Assembly: GCA_020630355.1 (NCBI GenBank)
Contig: JAHDBO010000143.1
Span: 1 to 5,671, forward strand
Length of the DNA: 5,671 nt
Direction of reading: 5' to 3'
Source: Saprospiraceae bacterium
Lineage (GTDB): Bacteria > Bacteroidota > Bacteroidia > Chitinophagales > Saprospiraceae
The first letter of the stretch is position 1. Each line of letters starts with the position of its first letter. The notes under the pieces are model-generated. The model made no database searches. It was not told the origin of the DNA and saw nothing but the letters and a program-made list of their open reading frames with translations. The position numbers and the translations under genes are program-made. Below, one piece after another: positions 1-5,671 of this stretch.

Positions 1-71
1 TTTTTCTAGAAGATAGTTTGGATGGATTGGTCATAAAGTTAGCCCCTCAATCGGAAGAAGATGAAGAATAG
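1..71 (+). CDS. C-terminal end of an unidentified protein (5' part outside window)
   Basis: The only plus-strand frame open from the left edge starts its codons at base 3 and stops at TAG (69-71). It encodes about 22 residues, beginning FLEDSLDGLVIKLAP and ending in an acidic tail SEEDEE. A hairpin starts at the very next base, which fits a real gene end. The fragment is too short to assign to a family, and I do not recognise it. It would be convergent with galE. The open frame is short enough that it could be chance. Confidence 0.4.
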   Translation, partial: FLEDSLDGLVIKLAPQSEEDEE

Positions 72-92
72 GGATGTTGCAATGCAACATCC
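72..92 (+). terminator. Perfect 9-bp hairpin directly after the upstream stop codon
   Basis: GGATGTTGC (72-80) pairs perfectly with GCAACATCC (84-92) across a 3-base AAT loop, starting one base after the TAG stop. The position suggests a terminator or 3'-end stabilising hairpin for the upstream plus-strand gene. No T-run follows on the plus strand (GTGCAAAG), so it is not a textbook intrinsic terminator. Read on the minus strand it is followed by CTATTCTTC, so it could also help end the galE transcript. Confidence 0.45.
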
Positions 93-105
93 GTGCAAAG
101 GATAG

Positions 106-140
106 TACTTGTCGGACACTTTCAAAGTGTCCGACAAGTA
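106..140. repeat. 35-bp palindromic repeat, copy 1
   Basis: TACTTGTCGGACACTTT (106-122) and AAAGTGTCCGACAAGTA (124-140) are exact reverse complements around a single C at 123. As RNA this would be a long, near-perfect hairpin on either strand. It lies between two convergent genes, 13 bases past the galE stop, where it could act as a bidirectional 3'-end structure. No U-run follows on either side. A related copy lies at 3328-3362 in front of priA, so this is a dispersed element and not a one-off terminator. Confidence 0.85.
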
Positions 141-153
141 AGGAATAAGTGTA

Positions 154-1173
154 TTAATATTTCCTATCCAACTCCCAAGCCCAAGCGGTACGCATAATGT
201 CTTCTATACCTTTTGAGGGATTCCATCCCAAGAGCGTAGTTGCTTTAGACTTATCGGCATAGATAGCAACAACATCCCCCTCTCTGCGTGGTCCCATTGT
301 ATAATTGAGTGTGGTATTGGATGTTTTTTCAAATGCTTGGATTGCTTCTAATACTGAAACGCCCTCCCCGATTCCTAAATTGAATACTTCGGTGTTGTTT
401 TTTGCTCTTCCCTCTAGCGCAAACTGCAAGGCTTTGGTATGGGCATCTGCCAAATCCATGACATGGATATAATCTCGGATACAAGTACCGTCTCTGGTAT
501 CGTAGTCTTCTCCAAAAACAGACATGGAAGCTCTTTTCCCATTTGCAGTTTCTGTAATAACAGGGACAAGATTGGTGGCTTTGTTCATGGCAGATTCGCC
601 GATTAGCCCACTCGGGTGTGCTCCCGCAGGATTGAAATAGCGTAGGGAGATAAAATTTGTATCGGGGCAAACAGGAGCAATATCCTGAATCATTTGCTCT
701 CCAAATTGCTTCGTGCGCCCATAAGGTGATTCGGCAGGTTTCATAGGGGTGGACTCCGTTACGGGAAGTTCATCAGCATTGCCATAAACCGTACAAGACG
801 AAGAAAAGATAAAAGCTTTGACTTGGTGTTTTTGCACCTGTTCCAAGATGTTTATCATTCCACCCATATTATTTCTAAAATAAAAAATAGGGTCACTAAC
901 GGAATCACCAACGCTTTTTAAGGCTGCGAAATGAATGACTCCCTCTATCTCTGGATGTGTTTCAAATACCTGTGCTACTTGATGCGCATCACAGAGGTCG
1001 ATGGCGTAGTTTTGTATATTTTGTCCTACAATTTTGGAAACATTGTCAATGGCTTTGGGCGAAGAGTTGTGGTGGTTGTCTATGGAAACAACCTGAAACC
1101 CTTTCTCTACCAAATCCACTATCGTGTGGCTGCCGATGTAACCTGCACCACCTGTCACGAGAATTTTTGCCAT
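154..1173 (-). CDS. galE: UDP-glucose 4-epimerase GalE
   Basis: This 339-residue protein has the usual length of GalE, a cytoplasmic extended short-chain dehydrogenase/reductase. The family interconverts UDP-glucose and UDP-galactose through a transient 4-keto intermediate with tightly bound NAD. Visible motifs are the Rossmann glycine motif GGAGYIG (8-14), the NAD-contact segment HFAALKSVG (81-89), the catalytic SSSCTVYG (124-131) and YGRTK (Tyr151, Lys155), the substrate-binding NPAGAHPSG (181-189), and RREGD (296-300) near the C-terminus. The residue that aligns with the sugar-pocket gatekeeper (Tyr in E. coli, Cys in human GALE) appears to be Ile304, so activity on UDP-GlcNAc cannot be excluded. 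The ATG lies two bases after the rfbA stop, implying co-transcription and translational coupling. The role inferred is supply of galactose-type precursors for surface polysaccharide. No truncation is seen. Confidence 0.96.
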   Translation of the reverse strand: MAKILVTGGAGYIGSHTIVDLVEKGFQVVSIDNHHNSSPKAIDNVSKIVGQNIQNYAIDLCDAHQVAQVFETHPEIEGVIHFAALKSVGDSVSDPIFYFRNNMGGMINILEQVQKHQVKAFIFSSSCTVYGNADELPVTESTPMKPAESPYGRTKQFGEQMIQDIAPVCPDTNFISLRYFNPAGAHPSGLIGESAMNKATNLVPVITETANGKRASMSVFGEDYDTRDGTCIRDYIHVMDLADAHTKALQFALEGRAKNNTEVFNLGIGEGVSVLEAIQAFEKTSNTTLNYTMGPRREGDVVAIYADKSKATTLLGWNPSKGIEDIMRTAWAWELDRKY

Positions 1174-1175
1174 TG

Positions 1176-2036
1176 TTATTTTATCAAATTCAAAAGATAA
1201 TTGCCATAACCACTTTTCTGTAAAGGTTCGGCCAGTTTACGGAGTTGTTCCTTGTTGATGAAGCCCATTCGATAAGCAACTTCTTCGATACAACCGATTT
1301 TGATACCCGTTCGTTTTTCAATGACTCGGATATATTCCGAGGCATCACTCAAGGAGTCAAAAGTACCTGTATCTAGCCAAGCCGTTCCTCTATCAAGAAT
1401 ACCAACGGTTAGTTCTTCCGCTTCCAAATAAGCTTTGTTGACATCAGTGATTTCATATTCGCCTCTAGCAGAAGGTTCAAGGTTTTTAGCAATTTCGACG
1501 ACTTTTTTATCATAAAAATAAAGCCCTGGAACAGCAAAATTAGACTTGGGTTGCTTTGGTTTTTCTTCGATAGAAACAGCTTTCATATCGGCATCAAATT
1601 CTACGACACCGTAGCGTTCTGGGTCGGATACTTCATAGGCAAAGATACGTGCCCCCTCAATATCCGCACTTTCACGCAGGAGCTGTGCCATTCCTGTTCC
1701 GTAAAAAATATTATCCCCTAAAATCAATGCCGCCTTATCATCACCAATAAAATCTTCTCCAATTACAAAAGCTTGTGCTAAACCATTGGGTACTTCCTGA
1801 ACCGCATATTCAAAGTGGCAACCCAAGTCTTTCCCGTCTCCAAGAAGTCTTTTGAATTGCTCAATATCGTGTGGCGTAGTGATGATTAAAATATCTTTAA
1901 TACCAGCTTCCATCAATAGGGAAAGCGGATAATAAATCATGGGCTTGTCATAAATGGGGGTCAGCTGTTTAGAAATGGCTTTCGTAATAGGGTAAAGTCT
2001 AGTCCCCGAGCCTCCAGCTAATATAATTCCTTTCAT
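1176..2036 (-). CDS. rfbA: Glucose-1-phosphate thymidylyltransferase RfbA/RmlA
   Basis: This 286-residue cytoplasmic nucleotidyltransferase matches the length of RmlA, which makes dTDP-glucose from dTTP and glucose 1-phosphate, the first step to dTDP-L-rhamnose and related deoxysugars. Visible motifs are the nucleotide-binding loop GGSGTRLYP (8-16) with Lys23, QEVPNGLAQA (80-89), LGDNIFYG (106-113) with metal-binding Asp108, EEKP (157-160), GEYEITDVN (192-200) and WLDTGT (220-225) with the second metal-binding Asp223. These sit at a constant offset from the Pseudomonas RmlA residues as I recall them. The C-terminal helices found in full-length RmlA are present. The start at 2036 puts MKGIILAGGSGTR at the very N-terminus as in the family, with AAAGAAG upstream. 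It leads the rfbA-galE operon. The rhamnose genes rmlB, rmlC and rmlD are not in the window. Confidence 0.97.
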   Translation of the reverse strand: MKGIILAGGSGTRLYPITKAISKQLTPIYDKPMIYYPLSLLMEAGIKDILIITTPHDIEQFKRLLGDGKDLGCHFEYAVQEVPNGLAQAFVIGEDFIGDDKAALILGDNIFYGTGMAQLLRESADIEGARIFAYEVSDPERYGVVEFDADMKAVSIEEKPKQPKSNFAVPGLYFYDKKVVEIAKNLEPSARGEYEITDVNKAYLEAEELTVGILDRGTAWLDTGTFDSLSDASEYIRVIEKRTGIKIGCIEEVAYRMGFINKEQLRKLAEPLQKSGYGNYLLNLIK

Positions 2037-2092
2037 GGGTCTTCTTTTTTATTGCTTGAAAAGTTACATTTCTCTCGCTTCAATAATCGACC

Positions 2093-2124
2093 CGAAATTA
2101 CTCTTTTTTAAGGATATTGGACAA
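2093..2124 (-). promoter_or_regulatory. Possible Bacteroidota-type promoter of rfbA-galE
   Basis: On the minus strand, TTG (2124-2122) is followed after 21 bases by TAATTTCG (2100-2093), seven of eight matches to the Bacteroidota -7 consensus TAnnTTTG, with a spacing within the range reported for that group. Transcription would start roughly 50 bases before the rfbA ATG and just downstream of the terminator that closes the preceding operon. This is a pattern match only, and AT-rich DNA gives such matches by chance. Confidence 0.3.
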
Positions 2125-2131
2125 TTTATAG

Positions 2132-2168
2132 AAAAAGGAACCGTCAGAGATGACTCTAACCTCTGACG
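2132..2168 (-). terminator. Intrinsic terminator of the padR-M23 operon
   Basis: Reading the minus strand just past the M23 stop codon, CGTCAGAG (2168-2161) and CTCTGACG (2149-2142) form a perfect 8-bp stem around an 11-base loop. GTTCC and a run of five T (2136-2132) follow. Stem plus T-run downstream of a stop codon is the standard Rho-independent terminator layout. It separates the padR operon from rfbA-galE. Confidence 0.75.
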
Positions 2169-2178
2169 ATTGTTGGGT

Positions 2179-2877
2179 TTATTTTAAGCTTAAAAATGGT
2201 TCAGGATTAACAGGTTTATTTTGTTCTCTTACTTCATAGTGGAGGTGAGGTCCAGTAGAAAGACCTGTAGAACCAACCGTCCCGATGGTATCACCTTGTT
2301 TTATTTTTTGACCTTTTTCGACATGGATATTTGAAAGGTGAGCATAAAAAGTAGAGATACCATTTTTATGCTCAATCTCTATTTTATTACCATATTTCCA
2401 GTCTTTATCAGCTGTCGTGACTATACCATCAGCAGTTGCTTTTATTGGGGTACCAATCGGAGCTTTGAAGTCAACTCCTTTGTGCATCTTTTTCTTCTTT
2501 AGAATGGGGTGGAGCTTTGGTCCGAAAGTAGAACTTATCTTCGCATCAATCGGTTTGATGTTAGGCATATCTTGACCTGATAAATTGCTGAACGCTACAA
2601 AGAGCATCAGTACTAAAAAAGAGAAGGATAAGGTTTTCATGAGATATTTTTTTTGATGAATAAATAATTTTGTCTGGCGTTCCGTTCGGAGTAGTCCTTC
2701 TTTCCCAAAACTGGAAATACTTTCTTGAAGTGAGATTTCAAAGCAATTGCCCTGAGTCATTCTAGCTTCTACATCAGTACAGATATGGTCGAAGAGTTCT
2801 TCTTTTAGGATGTTTATCTCCGCTTCTTCTAGGATTTGTTCGATAATATCCTCTTGACTTGGTGTGAGCGCCGTCAT
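2179..2877 (-). CDS. Membrane-anchored M23 (LytM-type) peptidase with N-terminal HAAS/DUF1700-like domain
   Basis: This 232-residue protein has three parts. Residues 1-78 are predicted helical and cytoplasmic; the pattern EELFDHICTDVEARM (26-40), then FE, SSFG (55-58) and RQTKLFI (67-73), resembles the HAAS/DUF1700-like prefix found on membrane proteins encoded beside PadR regulators. Residues 82-99 are one hydrophobic segment preceded by lysines, giving an N-in orientation. Residues 110-230 are an M23 zinc metallopeptidase domain with HKGVD (His132, Asp136), YAHLS (His180) and HLH (His211, His213), so all metal and catalytic positions are intact. M23 enzymes cut peptidoglycan cross-links, and this one would face the periplasm. 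The ATG overlaps the padR stop as ATGA, indicating translational coupling. Met80 starts a stretch that also reads as a free signal peptide (MKTLSFSFLVLMLFVAFSNL), so a shorter secreted form is possible. The substrate is unknown, and a regulatory or non-lytic role is also possible. Confidence 0.88.
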   Translation of the reverse strand: MTALTPSQEDIIEQILEEAEINILKEELFDHICTDVEARMTQGNCFEISLQESISSFGKEGLLRTERQTKLFIHQKKYLMKTLSFSFLVLMLFVAFSNLSGQDMPNIKPIDAKISSTFGPKLHPILKKKKMHKGVDFKAPIGTPIKATADGIVTTADKDWKYGNKIEIEHKNGISTFYAHLSNIHVEKGQKIKQGDTIGTVGSTGLSTGPHLHYEVREQNKPVNPEPFLSLK

Positions 2878-3212
2878 GATTTGGAGGTTTTGGGGTGAAG
2901 TATCAGTTGCATCATCTGTACGAAAGCATCAAATTCATTGACTTTTTCAGCGACAGCTTCCATCCCTTTTTCCGAGAGCGAGTAGTATTTGCGGACACGC
3001 CGCCCAATAGATTCTTTTTCAGCAAGGAGGAATCCTTCGGCTTCTAGTTTGTGTAGTGCAGGGTAGAGTGCACCTTCGGTCAGAACGAGCCCTTCCTCTG
3101 TGATGCTTTTGACGTGTTGCGTGATTTCATAACCATACATCCGTCCTCGTTCCTTGAGTACCGTCAAAATGATGGTTTTAAGCGAGCCTTTTAATAATTG
3201 TTTTGAATACAT
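2874..3212 (-). CDS. PadR-family transcriptional regulator
   Basis: This is a small winged-helix repressor of the short PadR subfamily (112 residues from the chosen start). Seen in the sequence, numbered from that start, are LLKGSLKTIIL (6-16), MYGYEI (25-30), the recognition-helix region EGALYPALHKLEAEGFL (46-62), the wing segment GRRVRKYYSLSEKG (70-83), and a C-terminal dimerisation helix rich in hydrophobic residues. I chose the ATG at 3212 because MYSKQLLKGSL is how family members usually begin. An in-frame ATG at 3227 would add MYNCI, and neither start has a clear ribosome site. Both start codons lie inside repeated TTATGTAT half-sites, suggesting autorepression. The gene overlaps the downstream HAAS-M23 gene by four bases. 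PadR proteins usually control their own operon and respond to small molecules or envelope stress; the signal here is unknown. Confidence 0.93.
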   Translation of the reverse strand: MYSKQLLKGSLKTIILTVLKERGRMYGYEITQHVKSITEEGLVLTEGALYPALHKLEAEGFLLAEKESIGRRVRKYYSLSEKGMEAVAEKVNEFDAFVQMMQLILHPKTSKS

Positions 3213-3243
3213 AATACAATTATACATAAGAATATTATGTATT
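3206..3243. promoter_or_regulatory. Probable PadR operator: 11-bp inverted repeat with an extra half-site
   Basis: AATACATAATA (3206-3216) and TATTATGTATT (3233-3243) are exact reverse complements separated by 16 bases. The core ATACATAA occurs directly at 3207-3214 and 3222-3229 (15-base period) and inverted at 3235-3242, giving three half-sites. They span both possible padR start codons and the bases just upstream, where a bound repressor could block transcription. PadR proteins are known to bind AT-rich dyads with ATGT/ACAT half-sites. Binding here is inferred from position and symmetry. Confidence 0.5.
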
Positions 3244-3327
3244 GCAAAGAGATGAAGGATTTTTAATAAAAAAAATTAGCATACTGATATATCCAAGCCT
3301 TTTTATATTTTGTTATACTTGTACTCC

Positions 3328-3362
3328 TACTCGTCGGGCGCTTTTAAAGTGTCCGACGAGTA
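3328..3362. repeat. 35-bp palindromic repeat, copy 2
   Basis: TACTCGTCGGGCGCTTT (3328-3344) and AAAGTGTCCGACGAGTA (3346-3362) pair around a T at 3345. Fifteen of 17 pairs are Watson-Crick and two are G-T, which would be G-U wobbles in plus-strand RNA. It matches copy 1 (106-140) in length, centre and nearly all bases. Relative to copy 1, one T-A pair has become C-G with both partners changed. It ends 21 bases before the proposed priA start, so it would lie in the priA leader if the promoter is upstream. No T-run follows on either strand. Confidence 0.85.
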
Positions 3363-3383
3363 CAGAAATAATAAATCTTACCC

Positions 3384-5671
3384 TTGGAACTAGAACTCTT
3401 CGAAGCGCCGAATCAAATCAAAAATTACGCTACGGTCATCCTACCGATAGCGGTGCCCAAGGCGTATACTTATGAGGTCCCGAATGAATTGATGGACAGT
3501 ATCCAATTTGGAGTAAGGGTAGAGGTGCAATTTGGACGAAATAAATTATATGCAGCGGTAGTTGTACATATCCATCAAGAAAAACCAGCGGAGTACCACC
3601 CTAAAAAAATACACTCAGTACTAGATGAGGCACCGATAATTACGAAAGACCAAGTTCGGTTTTGGAAGTGGATTGCGGGTTTTTATATGTGTACGATTGG
3701 GGAAGTGATGAATGCAGCCTTACCTTCTGGTTTGAAACTCGCGAGCGAGACAAGGGTAATTATCAGCCCTTTCTTTGATGGGGATTTCACAGCATTGAGC
3801 GATAGAGAATATCTCGTGGCAGAGGCCTTGTCTATCCAAGAAGAATTGAGCATTGCCGATTTGCAAAGCATCCTAGGACAAAAGACAGTGTATCCCGTGA
3901 TAAAGGCTTTAATAGAAAAGCACATTATTTATCTCAAAGAAGAATTGCAAAGCAAGTACAAACCCAAAACGATTACTTGTGTCCGTTTGCAACCACCTTA
4001 CTCAATAGATTCCGATAATCTTAGAAAAGCCTTTGAACTGACTGCAAGAGCGGGCAAACAAACCGAGGCTTTGATGGCTTATGTCCATTTGGCGAAAGCC
4101 CAAAAAATCGTTCGAAAGCAAGAAATCTATGATGCGGCTGGAGTGAGTACTGCGGTGGTGAAAGGATTGGTGGATAAAGGTATTTTTGAAGTTTACCAAC
4201 AAGAGGTCAGCCGCTTGGGAACTTATGAAGAGGAGGTGGATATGGCAAAAGGGCTCTCCGAGCAGCAGCAGCGCGCCCTAGGGGAAATCGAATCTAAATT
4301 TGAAGCTAGAAATGTCGTTTTACTTCATGGTGTCACTGGTTCAGGTAAGACAGAAATCTATATCGACCTCATTCAAAAAGCCAAGGACAGGGGAGAACAA
4401 GTCTTGTATTTGTTGCCTGAAATTGCGCTGACAGCACAGATTATCCAACGCTTGCAAAAGGTCTTTGCAGAAGATGTTTTGGTCTATCATTCCAAACTCA
4501 ATAATCACGAGCGGGTCGAAATCTGGAAGGAAATCTTAGCAGGTAAGTCTATCATATTGGGTGCTCGTTCGGGGCTGTTTATGCCGTTTCAAAATCTTGG
4601 TTTAATCATCATAGATGAAGAGCATGACCATTCTTTCAAACAAAGAGAACCCAACCCTCGCTACCATGCACGGGATGCGGCGATATATCTGGCGCATCAG
4701 TGCGGGGCGAAGGTACTGCTCGGGACAGCTACGCCCTCTGTTGAGACCTACCAAAATGTAGTGAACGGAAAGTATGGCTTGGTAGAAATGAAGGAACGTT
4801 TTGGAGGCTTGCAATTGCCTGAAATTGTCATCACAGATGTCAAGGCAGAGATGAAAAAACAGGCGATGCAGTCGCATTTTACCACCTACCTGATTGAGGA
4901 AATAAAAGTTGTTCTAGCTCGAAAAGAACAAGTTATTCTCTTTCAGAATAGGCGTGGTTTTGCGCCATCTATGCGCTGTACGACCTGTGATTGGGTATCG
5001 GAATGTATCAATTGTGATGTAAGTTTGACCTATCACAAATACCACAACCACCTGATTTGTCATTATTGTGGTTATCACTCAAAAATTCCTGTAGCTTGTC
5101 CTGCTTGCGGCAGCGATACACTCACGATGAAGGGATTCGGGACGGAGAAAATCGAGGATGAATTAAAGGGGTATATCCCTGAAGCCCGTATTGGACGGAT
5201 GGATATGGATACGGTGCGCTCAAAGAATGCTTACGCTAAAATTATCAATGATTTTGAAGAGCGAAGACTGGATATTTTAGTGGGGACACAGATGGTGACA
5301 AAAGGTTTAGATTTTGGAAATGTGTCTTTGGTTGGAATTTTGAGTGCAGACCAGTTGATTAATTTCCCTGATTTCAGGGCGAGTGAGCGGGCCTATCAGC
5401 TGATGACACAAGTAAGCGGACGGGCAGGGCGGCGCAAGAAACGAGGGAAAGTTATTATTCAAGCGATGAATACGGCACATCCTGTGATTAAGGAAGTTTT
5501 AGAAAATGATTATCCCCATTTTTTTAAAAGGGAAATCCAAGAGCGACAGGAATTTATTTATCCGCCTTTTGCTCGTTTGGTCAAGATTACGTTGAAACAT
5601 AAAAAGCCCGCAGTTTTAAGAGAAGCAACGAAATTATTTGACCACTATCTGAAAAAAGTACTAGGAGATAA
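3384..5671 (+). CDS. priA: Primosomal protein N' (PriA helicase), 3' end outside window
   Basis: PriA is a superfamily 2 DNA helicase that recognises stalled replication forks and reloads the replisome. The frame stays open for 762 codons to the window edge, with no frameshift. The N-terminal fork-binding domain begins YATVILPIAVPKAYTYEVP (15-33). The helicase core shows Walker A GVTGSGKT (316-323), Walker B DEEH (411-414), GTATPS, TKGLDF and SGRAGR (678-683). Between the helicase lobes are eight zinc-binding cysteines in four CxxC pairs (532/535, 541/544, 559/562, 572/575). The final YPPFARL region starts the C-terminal domain. A stop at 3372-3374 limits the frame, and no in-frame ATG or GTG precedes the conserved N-terminus; TTG at 3384 is the only standard start. 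The next ATG (3492) would remove conserved sequence. A 5' indel or sequencing error is the alternative. The C-terminal end is missing. Confidence 0.95.
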   Translation, partial: MELELFEAPNQIKNYATVILPIAVPKAYTYEVPNELMDSIQFGVRVEVQFGRNKLYAAVVVHIHQEKPAEYHPKKIHSVLDEAPIITKDQVRFWKWIAGFYMCTIGEVMNAALPSGLKLASETRVIISPFFDGDFTALSDREYLVAEALSIQEELSIADLQSILGQKTVYPVIKALIEKHIIYLKEELQSKYKPKTITCVRLQPPYSIDSDNLRKAFELTARAGKQTEALMAYVHLAKAQKIVRKQEIYDAAGVSTAVVKGLVDKGIFEVYQQEVSRLGTYEEEVDMAKGLSEQQQRALGEIESKFEARNVVLLHGVTGSGKTEIYIDLIQKAKDRGEQVLYLLPEIALTAQIIQRLQKVFAEDVLVYHSKLNNHERVEIWKEILAGKSIILGARSGLFMPFQNLGLIIIDEEHDHSFKQREPNPRYHARDAAIYLAHQCGAKVLLGTATPSVETYQNVVNGKYGLVEMKERFGGLQLPEIVITDVKAEMKKQAMQSHFTTYLIEEIKVVLARKEQVILFQNRRGFAPSMRCTTCDWVSECINCDVSLTYHKYHNHLICHYCGYHSKIPVACPACGSDTLTMKGFGTEKIEDELKGYIPEARIGRMDMDTVRSKNAYAKIINDFEERRLDILVGTQMVTKGLDFGNVSLVGILSADQLINFPDFRASERAYQLMTQVSGRAGRRKKRGKVIIQAMNTAHPVIKEVLENDYPHFFKREIQERQEFIYPPFARLVKITLKHKKPAVLREATKLFDHYLKKVLGD

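Noticed and set aside
106..140. Reading the palindrome as an ordinary intrinsic terminator
   Set aside because: There is no T-run on either strand, and the second copy sits upstream of a gene and not after one. A dispersed repeat fits better.
329..670. Open frame on the minus strand inside galE
   Set aside because: It is an alternate-frame shadow of galE, Cys/Arg-rich with no domain signal. galE itself is complete and well matched to its family.
931..1223. Two plus-strand open frames antisense to the galE 5' end and the rfbA 3' end
   Set aside because: They lie opposite a strongly conserved coding region and encode low-complexity aromatic/Cys-rich sequence. They have no independent support.
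2182..2195. Palindrome TTTTAAGCTTAAAA at the end of the M23 gene
   Set aside because: It lies within the last codons (Leu, Ser, Leu, Lys) and is explained by AT-rich codon use. The terminator lies further downstream.
3242..3475. Plus-strand open frame of 77 codons starting at TTG
   Set aside because: It runs through the AT-rich leader and the palindrome, then overlaps the conserved priA N-terminus in another frame. Its product has no recognisable pattern.
4261..4275. Short CAG-type repeat (AGCAGCAGCAGCGC)
   Set aside because: It encodes a Gln run (EQQQRA) just before the PriA helicase core and is too short to be a functional repeat.
3683..4877. Three minus-strand open frames opposite priA (3683-3925, 4002-4202, 4602-4877)
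   Set aside because: All are antisense to the intact priA frame and show no family motifs or plausible spacing as genes.

Overview
The window looks like a chromosomal segment of a member of the Bacteroidota. The inference rests on four points: moderately AT-rich DNA, starts without a clear Shine-Dalgarno sequence but with A-rich leaders, a PadR gene followed by a protein with the short cytoplasmic helical domain typical of Bacteroidota PadR operons, and a promoter-like TTG/TAnnTTTG pair. A Saprospira/Lewinella-type relative is a guess only.

Layout. Bases 1-71 hold the last codons of an unidentified plus-strand gene, followed by a short hairpin (72-92) and a 35-bp near-perfect palindrome (106-140). 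On the minus strand, rfbA (glucose-1-phosphate thymidylyltransferase) and galE (UDP-glucose 4-epimerase) form a tightly spaced pair (2036 down to 154) that supplies nucleotide sugars for surface polysaccharide. Upstream of that pair, an intrinsic terminator (2132-2168) closes a second minus-strand operon. That operon encodes a PadR-family repressor and, overlapping it by ATGA, a membrane-anchored M23 peptidase with an N-terminal HAAS/DUF1700-like helical domain. The region between padR and the next gene carries a cluster of TTATGTAT half-sites at the padR start (probable autoregulatory operator) and a second copy of the 35-bp palindrome (3328-3362). From about 3384 to the right edge runs priA, the primosomal helicase, on the plus strand. 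It is cut by the window end and has no ATG at its expected 5' end, so a TTG start is proposed.

The most interesting points are two. The first is the dispersed palindromic repeat, whose two copies differ by a compensatory base-pair change and two G-U-compatible changes, as expected if the element acts as an RNA hairpin. The second is the PadR plus HAAS-M23 pair, which may be a small regulator/cell-wall-hydrolase module. The remaining genes are ordinary housekeeping or surface-polysaccharide functions. There is no gene-free stretch longer than 300 bases.
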